A DNA stretch of 5,328 bases, from assembly GCA_012520695.1 (NCBI GenBank), contig JAAYNU010000013.1, positions 1-5,328 on the forward strand, given 5' to 3'. Position numbers and translations under genes: made by a program. The stretch is from Erysipelothrix sp. GTDB lineage: Bacteria; Bacillota_I; Bacilli_A; Erysipelotrichales; Erysipelotrichaceae. Below, one piece after another: positions 5,311 to 5,328 of the stretch; the first letter of the stretch is position 1; each line of letters opens with the position of its first letter. Under the pieces are notes generated by a model that did no database searches, was not told the DNA's origin, and saw only the letters and a list, made by a program, of their open reading frames with translations.

Positions 5311-5328
5311 ATTTGCAAATACACAAGA

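Noticed and set aside
1..5328. A new multi-gene system such as defence or a mobile island
   Set aside because: All genes fall in known housekeeping families (SUF assembly and PrsA/parvulin foldases), with no integrase, transposase, toxin or CRISPR signal and no abrupt change in composition.

Overview
The window is typical low-GC Firmicutes DNA: AT-rich, with tightly packed genes and strong purine-rich ribosome binding sites. It carries a SUF iron-sulfur cluster operon of the Gram-positive SufU type. The protein divergence (a short SufD, an unusual SufS active-site loop) and the PrsA-like surface proteins would suit the Erysipelotrichia, for example Erysipelothrix. That placement is an inference from overall character and has not been checked by any search.

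Layout. Positions 1-3324 on the minus strand hold the operon sufC-sufD-sufS-sufU-sufB, read right to left. Only the first 46 codons of sufB are present, because the gene runs off the left edge. The five genes overlap or nearly abut, with ATGA junctions at sufC/sufD and sufU/sufB, an 11-nt overlap at sufD/sufS and a 9-nt gap at sufS/sufU. They therefore look like one translationally coupled transcript. SufS takes sulfur from cysteine, SufU carries the persulfide as a zinc-dependent transferase, and SufB-SufC-SufD is the scaffold and ATPase on which the Fe-S cluster is built.

Positions 3325-3440 are a 116-bp divergent control region. An extended -10 promoter fires left into sufC, and a -35/-10 promoter fires right. 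Between them lies a 34-bp imperfect inverted repeat that covers both -35 regions. A direct repeat brackets the suf -10, and a second, smaller inverted repeat straddles the rightward -10. This is the most interesting unexplained structure in the window.

Positions 3441-5257 on the plus strand hold two overlapping genes for extracytoplasmic PrsA/parvulin-like proteins. The first is anchored by an N-terminal membrane helix and keeps the conserved parvulin histidines. The second is a lipoprotein whose parvulin-like region lacks both histidines. They look like diverged tandem paralogues that may work together in folding secreted proteins. A strong intrinsic terminator at 5269-5310 closes this transcript.

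No mobile element, CRISPR array, tRNA, rRNA or riboswitch was seen. There is no gene-free stretch longer than 300 bases. I did not find a clearly new multi-gene system. The points worth following are the shared control region, the paired foldases and several unusual residues in the SUF proteins.
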